Assembly (NCBI GenBank): GCA_036872755.1
Contig: JAVHNS010000008.1
Coordinates: forward strand, 1,612,001 to 1,676,000
DNA: 64,000 bases
Direction: 5' to 3'
Source: Orbilia blumenaviensis
Taxonomy: Eukaryota; Ascomycota; Orbiliomycetes; Orbiliales; Orbiliaceae
In this document: positions 34,363 through 44,877 of the stretch, one piece after another
How the letters are laid out: every line of letters starts with the position of its first letter
How positions within the stretch are numbered: position 1 is the stretch's first letter
Made by a program: the position numbers and the translations under genes
The notes under the pieces: generated by a model
Seen by the model: the letters and a program-made list of their open reading frames with translations, nothing else
Told to the model about the DNA's origin: nothing
Databases searched by the model: none

Positions 34363-36759
34363 ATGGCCCCGCCCGCATCTGGTGCGCCTGAGACCGTCGA
34401 TGTCATCCTCAAGTTGATGAAGCCTGGTACCCGTGAGCCTCAGAACTTCACAATCAACGTCAACCTATCGTCCACCGTTCGCCAACTTAGGGACCAGATT
34501 CAGGAAAGCGCGCCAGATAACCCGGCCGCCGCTTCATTACGCTTGATCTATGGAGGAAGGCAGTTGGCCGATGATACCACCTTGAGGGAAGCATTCCGCT
34601 CTGGCCTGGTAAGTTTGATCCCTTTCAAGGTTATTCTTTATCATCAATAAGGTATAAAATTCGCTCATAGATGCTGATATATGATGGTGTCTTCCAGGAA
34701 TCTCCAAATCCCATCTATCTCCACGTTGTTATCCGCCCTAATCCTAGTCCTCCTCGTAGCACAACTATTCCCGCTCGCAGCTTTTTTTCGTCCCAGCCCG
34801 CTTCTTCGGGCTCGTCACGTGGGCCTACCCCCCAACCGGCTGCGCCGTCTCCTACACCGACAACTCCTCAAGGTCGTGCCCAAAATCCAAACGGTGGTAA
34901 GTCACATATTTTTCTTTTAACTTTCTGAAGCAGCTCCTCTTACACTACCTCTTTCAAATCCCTTGATCAGTGTTTGGGTAGAAGGGAAAGAGATGGTGTT
35001 TATATCTGTCAATAAATTTTGAGACTAACTGGGATTTGGTTCACAAGGTAATACACAAGTTTTCAGCTTCAACCGGCAGGTTACAATTACGGCAACCGGA
35101 ACATTCATTCGCTCCACTCGAACTCGCATTCAGGAAGGCGCCTCAGATGGTAGTGGCCAGGGATCATCTTCTACTTCGTTAGGTCAAAATAGTGCAGATG
35201 CGGCTTCTGGATCTCAATATCTTCCCCAAGTAAGTAGAACAAGACGAGATTATGATCTATCAACCTTATTGGCCTGGTAGAACTGAGCGAAAGCTGACAC
35301 ACCTCTTATCATTTACTCTATAGACCACTAGTATTCGCTTCAGCACCCCAGGGTCAGAGGCAGCAAGTTCAAGTCAATATGCCAGCTCTCCTGGCCGCTT
35401 CCTGAACCTGGGATCGAATCCGCAGTCTTCGCCTTTTTCACACTTCGATTCTCCTTTGGAAAACTATGATACGTCAGGATCAGTGGGGACACCCCAACAG
35501 CAATACTATTTACTCCAGGGCCCGGAGGGTCAGGGCTCCATTCTTCTATCCCCTGTTCCGTCCGCTACGTCTCTCCATCCATGGACATTTCCTCCTCCAC
35601 GAATAAGGTCCCCACTGGCTCCCATCGGCTCGTATATGACACCACCTCCCGGACTGAATCTGAATGAGATCCAGCGTGTCAATGAGCGTCTACCCGCCGA
35701 AATCGCCGCTCAAGAACTAGGTCGGGTCGATGCAGAACGCCAAGGGATCCGGGAACAACTGCCAGGGATCAATGGCCATTTTCGAGACCGGATGCTGCAG
35801 CAGAGACGGCAGGAACTAGTTGATATGATAGATCGAGACTTCAGGAATAATTTCCCCCTCCCACAGCCCAATCAAGCAGCAGCGCCGGATCAGTTTGTAC
35901 CTGCCCAGGTACCCGGAGCTGCACTTGCAGGGGCTGTTCCTGTCCCAGTTCGGCCCCGCGGACCGGTCGACTATCTGCTCAGTTTTATAATGTGGTTTTT
36001 TGGAGGAAATCTTGTGATGCCGAATGAAGCTGCTATTGAAGGGGCTTTGAGATGGTTGGGTGAGAATTTCTGGTTAGCCGTCAAGCTCGCCTTTGGAGTT
36101 TACCTTCTTGGTGGTGGCAGGGACACTCGTCGTGACATTGTCCTCTGGGTCGCCGCCACGATCGTATTTCGTAAGTTTTGCCCTAAAGATCTTACAGTTG
36201 TTTTATCGAATTCTATACTAACACCGCTGTGTTCTTTCCCCGTTTTCTAATTCTTTAAGTCGCACAATCTGGAATCTTACATCTGATAATGCACAACCGG
36301 TTTCAAAATATCCTGGATCGAATAAACGCAATAGTCCCAGATGCAGAGCGTCCTGCGCAGCCCGAACAAGTCAACAACCGTGAACAAGATGGGATGCCGA
36401 ACCCGCAACAGCTAGCAGATAGACTGATCCAAGAGCACAATAACCGACAGAACGGTGGTATCTGGGATAACATCCAGACCAGTGTTGGGATATTCATGGC
36501 AAGTTTGGTTCCTGGTTTGGGGGAGCGGGTTGGGAATGCTCGAAGAATGCAGCAGGAGGCGATCGAGGCTATGGAACGCGCGGCACAAGCGGAGCAAGAA
36601 CATAGGGAGCGTGTTGCCGGCGAAGGTGAGCAGGGTGCTGACGGCGATATCAATCAGAATCAGGCTCGACCGGCTGGGGAGGGTGCTCAAGGCGCTGCTA
36701 ACCCGCCGAACCCACCACCGCAGCAGGTTGCAGATGTCCAGCCGTTATTTGGGCTTTAG
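34363..36759 (+). CDS. Herp/Usa1-like ER membrane protein with N-terminal ubiquitin-like domain
   Basis: Likely scaffold for the Hrd1 ubiquitin ligase in ER-associated degradation (by family). Exons 34363..34608, 34698..34896, 35048..35229, 35324..36170 and 36260..36759 join in frame to 657 residues. Residues about 10-100 form a ubiquitin-like fold (VDVILKLMKPG, LRLIYGGRQLADDTTL, IYLHVVIRP). A long Ser/Pro-rich linker follows. A membrane region near residues 440-520 has hydrophobic segments YLLSFIMWFFGGNLV, WLAVKLAFGVYLLGG and IVLWVAATIVFLAQSGILHL, matching the paired membrane segments of Herp. The C-terminal tail is Gln/Glu-rich and probably cytosolic. For intron 1, the acceptor at 34697 is chosen because a CTGAT branch site lies 18-20 nt before it; an earlier AG at 34670 would add nine residues in frame. 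Family assignment is probable rather than certain. Confidence 0.85.
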
Positions 36760-37304
36760 GCTCGTATTTCCATCTTATTACTTTACTGATTCTATTCCCT
36801 CGTGCACTTATGACCCTTTTTTCCTTTCTTTTCTTCCTCTTCTTCTTTAAAAATGCCTTCTTCCAGCCATGTGTACAGTTCCGGCGGAAGCAAAGTCTTC
36901 TCTTCTTCCGATTATCTCCAACCATCACTATTGGTACTGCTTTTTTTTCTTTCTCTTTCTTTGTGGGCATTCACGGCGTTAATGTTTCTGAGAGCGCTTT
37001 TTCTGCTTCTCCTTTCTCCTCTTTTTAACAACTTAGTCTCCACGTCTTCAAATCATATGATCATTGGTTATAATATATCCTTTTGTACAATAAAACTAGT
37101 AGTACAGTCTAGCTACTGTATTGATTTGCGCACCGCCACTCCAAACTCCAATATATGAATGGGGGGCATCAATATATCTATACCACTTCGCTCTAACCCC
37201 CCTCCCACTCCAAGTCCCATCTAAATATCAAAGCATCTACTTCTAGATAATATACATGGTAGGTTTAACATATATGAAATTTAGGGGAGGGCCAATTGGG
37301 TAAG
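36760..37304. other. Convergent spacer, pyrimidine-rich
   Basis: 545 bp between two genes that converge. The plus strand is dominated by CTTCTTT-type runs (36800-37030). No ORF with a motif. Confidence 0.55.
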
Positions 37305-38507
37305 TTAGGAGGCATCTGAGACGGCCGTCTTGCCCTGGGCCTCCCACTTCTTAACAGCAGCGACAGCCTGCGCCTTGACCCAGCGCCAGTTTCCCCAAAC
37401 CCCCCATCCAGCCATGAACCTCATCCAATCGACCACCGCAACATCCCACTGCTCCTTCAGTATATCATACGAATACCCCGTCTCCTGTTCCAGTTTCCTC
37501 CCATCATGCGATCTTTCGTATGCATTACATAGTTCGCGGTAGTATGTTGTCAGTAGAAGGTCTAGGTCTTTAAGCAGTAGAGAGCGGTCGACTGTCGTCC
37601 CGAAGAAGTAGACGAGATCGACGGCCGGCGTGGCGATGCCGCAGTATTGGAAGTCGTATAGCGCGGCTTTGAATTCACCTGTTCCCTTCTGTTTCGACTT
37701 CGGTTTTTCCCCACTCCCATCTTTATTATTACTACCATCTTCATTACGACTGATAGGGGAGAGCAGGATATTCGCGCCCTTGGGATCACCGTGAATCAGG
37801 GTTTTCCACTGTGGGTTTTCATTTTGAATGCGTGAATCGACTTCATGGATCCATGGTATTAGGTAGGAATCCTCGGAGTCTGGATTTGTGAGGAGGAAGG
37901 AGAGCTCTGAGGACCTTGTGGAGAGGTACCAGTAACCGCCGCGTTCCCAGATTCCGGCTGTGGTTGTCGGGGAGGCGACGGTTAGCGGGGCGGGGATTGG
38001 CGTGCCGATGTTTATATTACTTCCTCTTCCCTCTTCTTCTCCGTCATTATTATCTACTACAGAAGGAGAGACGGTAGGGGCCCAGAAGGTGCCGTGAAAC
38101 CCTGCGAGCCAGTTCAGCACGGCAGTCGTGGCGGGACCATCAAGAGAGCCATATGAGGTGATAGGATACTGCGGAGACAGATCCTCAAGAAGCAATTGGC
38201 CAGTCTCATCATTTACCGCAATCGATTCCGCGACTTTAGTGAAAGGTTGCGAAGACAGCAGCGGAGATAAGTGGGCGTAGAAGTACCGCTCGACGCGGTA
38301 GGAGATGAGTTTCCGCAGATGTGATTCGTCAGGCGATGATCCTGGCGACTGCGGCGGGGGTAGGATGGACTTAAGGATCAGGGATTTGGAATTGGTAGAA
38401 GGGTGTGAGACGTGCAGGCGGGAGATGGAGCCGTAGTTGGACCATAGGCTGCAGATTTCGGTGGTGGAGCTGAGAGTGTATGCGGAGGGTAGGATTGCGG
38501 CGGTCAT
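37305..38507 (-). CDS. Protein-kinase-like phosphotransferase (APH/CHK-like fold)
   Basis: Single-exon gene of 400 residues starting at the ATG at 38507. The catalytic loop LIHGDPKGANILLS (His-Gly-Asp with downstream Asn) and the metal-binding segment ALYDFQYCG are the Brenner and DFG-equivalent motifs of aminoglycoside phosphotransferase and choline-kinase-like enzymes. LLLEDLSPQYP is the hinge-like strand seen in that fold. The AVDLVYFFGTTV segment after the DF motif also fits the CHK-like group. These enzymes phosphorylate small molecules; the substrate cannot be read from sequence. A Ser/Asn/Gly-rich loop sits in the middle of the protein. No signal peptide or membrane segment. In fungi such kinases are numerous and mostly uncharacterised. 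Confidence 0.88.
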   Translation of the reverse strand: MTAAILPSAYTLSSTTEICSLWSNYGSISRLHVSHPSTNSKSLILKSILPPPQSPGSSPDESHLRKLISYRVERYFYAHLSPLLSSQPFTKVAESIAVNDETGQLLLEDLSPQYPITSYGSLDGPATTAVLNWLAGFHGTFWAPTVSPSVVDNNDGEEEGRGSNINIGTPIPAPLTVASPTTTAGIWERGGYWYLSTRSSELSFLLTNPDSEDSYLIPWIHEVDSRIQNENPQWKTLIHGDPKGANILLSPISRNEDGSNNKDGSGEKPKSKQKGTGEFKAALYDFQYCGIATPAVDLVYFFGTTVDRSLLLKDLDLLLTTYYRELCNAYERSHDGRKLEQETGYSYDILKEQWDVAVVDWMRFMAGWGVWGNWRWVKAQAVAAVKKWEAQGKTAVSDAS

Positions 38508-39457
38508 TTTTTCCCTAATGTTTCTTGAATTTCTGCAATTGAATCCAATGTCTATTTATATCTGATTCTTCAGGTCAATTAGAAGACATATACCGAATTG
38601 CAGATTTGAGGTTTTGCATTGAAGTCGACGCCGAGGTGAGGTTAGGCCGTCGAGAACAACGCGAGGGAGGTGTGGTATTCTGAAGGGGCTCTGGAGAAGA
38701 CTAAACAACTGGAATTGGAAGTCTGATTGATCCACTCCTATCATATTATATATAATGCCGCAGGTCTATGTTCGAATCAATACGGTAGTATGTGAGGCGG
38801 CTCTAATAAGGCTGGGAAAGAACCCTCATACTTGTTGAATACTAGCAGATTGAAAGAATCAAAATGCTATCACGGATATATACAGCTGGAGGCGCATATA
38901 TTATCTCCTACCATGGAGGACTGGCCGGACCGGCGTCTAAGAAATATTACCATGAAATCAAATCTATAACTTTCTTCAAAGTAAAGTCTAACTATCTGGA
39001 GCTCGCTGATAAAATATGTCAAATATAGAGAATCGCAGTAAAGACCGGTCCATAACGGTTCCAAAACCCAAATCTAACGCTTCAAACGGGAATAAATCTC
39101 AAAAAAACAGATCTAACAATGTTTCGCTCTAACTCCATACTTAGTAACTTAAAAAGAATGGAAACAGTAATCAAGCGCCTCTTAGCACAGGGAGAAAAGA
39201 GTTTATTAGTCAGAGCAAGGAATATAAAAGGAGAATATGTATTTTTGTTATAAACCCCCCACTCGACTCATTAAAAGAAAGAAAGACCTGGTCGACCCTA
39301 TTTCGTCGTCACTTCCATTTTTGTGATTCATCGGAAGACAAAAGTATACGCAGCTACAAGCGGTTAGCTGATAGATCCATAAATATATATACCACTATCA
39401 AAAAGCAGGTATAAGGGTATCATCATACGCACCGGAATATGTACCATGGAAGGATGT
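38508..39457. other. Spacer upstream of the APH-like kinase gene
   Basis: 950 bp, AT-rich. A 62-codon and a 64-codon minus-strand frame show no motif. Nothing else recognised. Confidence 0.5.
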
Positions 39458-39631
39458 TCACATAACCGTGCACCCGTACAAACTAACACCACGAGGAGGC
39501 CCGCCTCTTCCGCCGGACATGCTTGTCTGGACGTTACCGGTAGGACCCGCGCTGCTGGCAGTAAGGGTATCGGTTCCCGGTGACGTATTAGTGATGGCCG
39601 AGACGACGGTGGAGATGCTTGGAGGATCCAT
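39458..39631 (-). CDS. Possible small protein, 57 residues, unknown
   Basis: ATG at 39631 opens a 57-residue frame (MDPPSISTVVSAITNTSPGT at the start), Ser/Thr/Gly-rich. It ends after GGRGGPPRGVSLYGCTVM. A GT donor after GGPPRG and an acceptor CTTGTAG near 39354 would instead give a 55-residue product ending AYTFVFR. The upstream minus-strand region (39640-39720) is an A/G-rich leader-like tract, and 3' of it there is plausible gene-end sequence. There are no close homologues I can name. Reported because the composition looks like a real small fungal protein, but support is weak. Confidence 0.35.
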   Translation of the reverse strand: MDPPSISTVVSAITNTSPGTDTLTASSAGPTGNVQTSMSGGRGGPPRGVSLYGCTVM

Positions 39632-40481
39632 CTTTAATCTCCTCTTCCCTTTTTATTTTATTTTTATTTCTTTTGTGGGGGGATCTTTTGGTGGGAGGGG
39701 TGGAGGCAGAGGCAGAGGCTTTTGCTCTTGTTGTAATTTTGATAGTAGGTGAAGAATCCTGAATTGAAGAGAGGGGTGGATAAAAGAAGGAAGGTTGAGT
39801 GAAGAGAAATGGGAGAAAGGAGAGAGCTTGTGAGAAATCTAATGGGTATTTATATAGGAGAACGACATCCGACAGTCAACCAACTAAACACCATCAACAT
39901 CACCACGACCACTAACTACTAACTACTAGCTGCCTACTAGTATACATATTGCACGTGAGACTTTCGTGAAAGGGTATTATAATTGGTATATGATTATTTT
40001 GGAGGGTATCAAAGTAATGAATATAATACGCCAGGCTCCAGCTAGTTCGAACTCCAATAAAGGATAAAATACAATGAAAGTACGCCATTGCATGCATCCT
40101 GAACGCCGGAATGCTAACAATACCGAAAGTATAGAATATACACCACCTATGTGCCCACCAATGCGCCGTCGTTAAGCCGGTGATATCCAGTCACTCGCCG
40201 AAGACGCCTCATCCCGATTTGCCCTGACCGAATATATACACAGAGACATGTGACAAGAAAAAGAGAGAGCCGGTTGTAAGCCATCCAATATAAACTCCCA
40301 ACTCCCCAGGTATATCGATACATGAGTATATATCGGCCAATCAACCAATCAAAATACTCCTACTGGTTCATAAAATGACGCCGGAGATACAACGCCCATG
40401 GGTATATAGGTATAAAGACGCAAATGGAGAGATAGAAAAACATAGGTAAGAAAAAGGGAGAAAAAGGAGGAGGAGGCCGCC
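39632..40481. other. Spacer
   Basis: 850 bp with G/A-rich minus-strand leader-type sequence at its left end and TA-rich sequence to its right. One CACGTG at about 39953-39958. No gene supported. Confidence 0.5.
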
Positions 40482-41333
40482 TCAGAACTCGCTAACGATG
40501 TCCCATTCGCCCCTCATCTCGACCGGCAGCCGCCTGTCCTCCACAAACTCCCACAGCTCGTCCATGTCATCGCCTGAGTCAGACCCCGGTGACACAGGTC
40601 GTAGGAAAGGTGTGCAGGAAACAGGTGTAACCGACCCCATCATCGGGTGCTCGTGCTCGTGCTCGTCTTCGGAGTCATACAGCAGTCCCATCGCCCGCAG
40701 TTCCTATAATTCCCATTCATTAGTATCCATGTATGGATACGTATACATTTAGAATATGTATGTGTAAAGGAGAGAGAAGAATCATACCTCATCGCTGACA
40801 GGCTCGCCCACAACCGCCCTGGGGCTGAGTACTGCCGCCCTGAACCCCGGAAATACCGTCTTCAGATACTCCCCATGCACGAGTTCGTCCTCTGTGGGGC
40901 CGTCCTCCTCCCAAATCACATCATCCCTTTCAAAGTTCAGGTCGCTGTCGCAGTTGATAAGTCTCGCCTGATATAGATCCATCTCATCACTATAATCCCT
41001 CCCCGAGCGTTTCCTTCCCTTCGCCTTCCTGCCAACGACAGTAGCTCTCTCAGACAGCGGATCAACCATCTTGGGCGCTGTCTTTCTGTTGTTATTGGCG
41101 GAAAGCATGGAGTTCAGAACGGCCTGTCGCGACAACGACGTTTTGTCGGTTAGGATCTGGATTGCGAAGGGGTTCGAGCAAATAGTTTCGTAGTGCTCCC
41201 AGGGGAGAGATTTGGCCTCTGGAGAAGAAGAGTTGGGTGGCTGGCAGTATGTGCAGAACTTCTTCTCCCAGGCGGTGTGCTTGCTGGCCCGATGCTGGGG
41301 CTTGTGTATCAACGTGTAATGTGCGTGCGGCAT
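40482..41333 (-). CDS. Conserved-looking acidic protein of unknown function
   Basis: Exons 41333..40788 and 40703..40482 join at phase 0 (donor GTATGA, acceptor TATAG) to 255 residues, starting MPHAHYTLIHKPQHRASKHT. A CTYC pair and conserved-looking aromatic/basic residues lie near the N-terminus (WEKKFCTYCQPP). The middle is basic (VGRKAKGRKRSGR), and the C-terminal half is very acidic (DSEDEHEHEHP, GSDSGDDMDELWEF). There is no signal peptide or membrane segment. A nuclear or cytosolic role is likely from composition alone. I do not recognise a family. Confidence 0.75.
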
Positions 41334-42221
41334 CTTATTTTTCCTTCTCTTTTCTCTTTTTTTCTTTCTGTTTTGATGTATCGGGTAGTGGATCTAATTA
41401 TACAACTAGTATATAGTATTTATATTAAAGCGAATGCTTTTGGTTTCTTTTGAATAAAAAGAGGTATCGAGTAATGGGTATATATAAAAACGAAGAAAGG
41501 AATAGGTTTATAAGTGGGTATCTGTTTTATGTATATATCAGAACTTTTCCTTTATCGCCAAAGAAAATAAAAATAAAAATAAATGAAAACCGTAACTGAA
41601 GAACAAGTCTATTTTGTGTATTTCTAGGAAATAAAAAAGGAGATAGGAGGGACGTTTGAGTCCATAAATTTATATCTCCATCGAGAGGGCCTCAATTAGT
41701 AATGACGCTTGCTTGCTTGTGCTGCGTTGAGTCATGCCTGGTCTTTGTTGCACTTTGCGAATCCAGTTCTGGTGGGATTTTTAGAATGACTCCACGGCTC
41801 TTGGATCTGGTTAATTTCGCAAAGGAGATCGATCACAGGGAAATTATTATGGTGTTTGTTTTCATGATTCCCGATGAATCATAGACTTCCTAATTTATAA
41901 GCCTCGCCCCCCAGGCCCCAGGTTATATTATATTTCGGTTTCCGACGGACGGGGAGGCACAAGAATGACTGTACTGGAACGGCAGTTCATTCAAGCTAAC
42001 CTGAACCAGCCTGGCCATGAATTCCATTAGTTCTAATGTCCTAATATGTTCATTCGAAGCCTAAATATCAAGACTTGGAATATTGGAAAATGATGAGATC
42101 CAATTAGGTGAAACTTGCCCCTCCTCCTCTACTGCTACTGCGAAGAGAGAGGTACCAGTCTCAGAGGAAAAGAATATAAGACATAAAGTCATAGTATACA
42201 TGTATACAAAGGGGGAATGGT
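41334..42221. other. Spacer between the acidic-protein gene and the UBX-protein gene
   Basis: 888 bp, promoter of the leftward acidic-protein gene at its left end (CTTTTCTCTTTTTTTC tract at about 41342-41366) and 3' flank of the UBX gene at its right end. No ORF with a motif. Confidence 0.55.
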
Positions 42222-43930
42222 TCACTCGTCTTCATCGTCTTCATCTTCGTCGTCTTCATCATGCGCTAAGGGCTCAACGATCAAGACCATCGATTTTCCA
42301 AAGCTATCACCGACCGTGCGTCCCTGATCCGGATCAAACACCTTCCTCGGCAGGTTGCTAACCAGCTTGAACCCATACTGATGTTCATACTTCTCCGGTG
42401 GCGCAGGCTCACTCCCCGCTTCGATCCCGGAACACTCTACAAACGCATAAACATCCTCAACTGAATCTTCCAGCGCGAACCGCCTGACTATCCTCTGCCC
42501 GTCCAATAGCGTAAGTGCCAGCCTGGATGTCGTCGGCCCAGCCTCGGGCTCAGGCTTCAGACTCCTTGCCCTCCACCTTCTCCATGTCAGTAGTTTCCTC
42601 TCCTCCAGCTCAATAGCCTCCTGTCTTTCCTTCTCCTCCTGTTCAGCCTTTGCTCTTGCAGCCTCCTCCGCCCTCCTGACCCTAGCCCTCTCCGCATCCC
42701 GAGCGAGTGACGCTTCATAAGCCCTGTTCTGCTCGTCTCTAATGCTCCTATCCGCCGCCTCCGCCGCCCTCCTCGAGCGTATCGTATTCAACGCCTCGGA
42801 ATGGGCTGCAATCCCAGCCGTTAATTTAGAAATAAGCTTCTGCGGTGACACAATCCCCGTAACCCGCGTGACAACCGACATGGCCGTCGACGAAGTCTGA
42901 GGTGTATGTGTGATTAATGCCGAAAACGGGAATTTCGTACACATCAGCGCCGTTGACACCTGGTATGCTTCCGAGTCCGCAACGCTACCACCCCATAGTA
43001 TTATATCCCTGTCCTTTATGAACTTGACAACCTCGGGGTTTGAGAGTGTTTCTTTCGTGTAGGTTGCTGTGTCATCGTGTTCGGGGCTCACGAGGACCAC
43101 TAGGAGGAATTTTAGATCCTTCTTGGCCAGATCTAGAGCCTGCGCGTATCCGCCTTCGAACCAGGGTAGGCCCGTGACGCCGTTGTCTTCCTCGAACTCT
43201 CGGATGAACCGATTGGCCGTGTCACGCGGGTTTAGCGTTCGACGGCTGGAGCCGGTGGACCCGCCCCGGCGATTTAGCGGAGAGTAGAAGTTGGAGAGGA
43301 GGCGGGGGAGGAAAGGGAATAGCGATGAGAAGAGATATGCGAAGCCCTGGGTGATTCGCCAGGCGACGGATATGGGGAGGAAGAATAGGGCTAGGATGCT
43401 AGGCGGGCGGCGGGCGGAGACATTCGGTTGGGGGACTATGCGCGGGGCGGGGATTATATCGGTGGATCTGGAGCGCGATGATGAGGCTGCGTGCCTGTGG
43501 TTTCCCGGTCGTTGGATGTGAGCGAGTGGGGGTCGTTGAGCGGCGGCAGCAGTGGCAGCTCGGAGGGCAGCCGCCGCTGCTGCGGCTTCTTCTTGGGCTC
43601 TTGCCTCTGCTACGGGGTCTACCGCTGGCTCTCCATCGAAGAAACGAGTTATCGCGATCTAATTTATGTAGGCGTTGACTAGTTCAGTTTTTGTTCAAGC
43701 CTTGTTATAGTTGCAACAACAACAATGACGTGGGGCGGCAAGTGGTTAAGGGGGGGGGGAAGTGGTGGAGGGAAAGATAAACAGACCTCGACGTTCCACT
43801 GACAGCGGGCGAGCAGGGATAGGGCAGCTGGCGTGTCTGAATTTGTGACGGAGAGGTATTGCGCGAGAGCCTCCTGCTGGGACTCTGAGAGGTTGGCGGA
43901 AACATCACCGCCGGCAGTAGAAGAGGACAT
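42222..43930 (-). CDS. UBA-UAS-UBX protein with ER/lipid-droplet hairpin (FAF2/UBXD8, Ubx2-like)
   Basis: Recruits Cdc48/p97 to the ER membrane for ER-associated degradation. Exons 43930..43787 and 43658..42222 join at phase 0 to 526 residues. Residues 1-52 form a UBA domain ending LARCQWNVE-IAITRFFDGE across the splice. Residues about 125-165 contain the hydrophobic hairpin PPSILALFFLPISVAWRI...LFSSLFPFLPRLL. A thioredoxin-like UAS domain follows (GLPWFEGGYAQALDLAKKDL, FLLVVLVSPEHD), then an Ala/Arg/Glu-rich coiled coil, then a C-terminal UBX domain (TSRLALTLLDGQRIVRRF through FKLVSNLPRKVF). The end is a D/E-only tail. Domain order matches FAF2 and fungal relatives. Intron 1 has a C10-type run near its donor, which could make the region hard to sequence. 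Confidence 0.93.
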
Positions 43931-44877
43931 GACGGCCGCGCAAGGGTGCGTTCGAACAAGTTGGCGGCGTGAAGATTAATTAGTATTGCGGATGAAGTAC
44001 GTGGTAGATTGGAGTTCCCCCCATGAATGCGCTGGTAAGTTTAGGACAAGTCGAAATAGTCTTGGTCGATGAGAGAATATAAATAAGGACTCCCAGAGTC
44101 GACTAAACTGCTGTTTTGGATTATGAATCTATGTGCGCTGCTGAACACGCTGGTCAGTCTAGAAGTAGGATCCAATAAAGGCGGCTGTGGTAGTGGTGGT
44201 GGTGTGGTTGTGGTAGTGGTAGTGGTGATAAAAGATGAGAGGATTGGAGGAAGATGAATGCGTGTCCGACCCGCCGTTAATGTTGACTGATTACGATTGA
44301 TTAATCGGTGTCATCATCTCCCTTTGTTTTCCTCCAAGGTTCTCAGCCAACGGAAGGAAGGAAGGAGGACAGGGTTCCGGGGTCTTAGAGTCAGAATACC
44401 ACACTCCGCCGTGTTGCCGTCTTTAGCTATAGCGTATAACTTGTAAGCCATATCCAAGGGTTTTCTAAGGGGAGGGGAGGGGGGGTGTGAGGAGGGGTAC
44501 TGCGGGGCTACTTAGTTCCAAGAAAGAGAGGGGGGGTAGAGTGGGATGGGGAGGGGAGGGAAAAGGCGTCTACAGTTTATATTCATAGCTCCGGTTTATT
44601 ATCCATTATCGATGCCCGTCGTTATTATATGATATGACGATATCAACGGGGCTATATCCCAAAGTATATATAAAATATAAGCCCAGTATTATTCAGATAG
44701 GTACCTACTTGGACAGATAAGGGGGTGTGTATACAAGGTATTGATGTCCCATGGTAACTGCTGCTCGAGAGATCATAATCAGTACTTGAATGCCTGGGTC
44801 ATATATGATGGCCCCGGGGAGCCACGAGGTGAGGCAAGAATGCTAAAACTACACGGCCATGATATGTACAACTACAG
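43931..44877. other. Spacer with G-rich and GGTAGT-rich patches
   Basis: 947 bp. A GTGGT/GGTAGT repeat lies at about 44187-44229, and G-runs occur near 44470-44560. No ORF with a motif. Confidence 0.55.

Noticed and set aside
34671..34697. Nine extra residues in the Herp/Usa1-like protein through an earlier acceptor
   Set aside because: The CTGAT branch site lies downstream of that AG and fits the next AG at 34697; the shorter loop also suits the ubiquitin-like fold.
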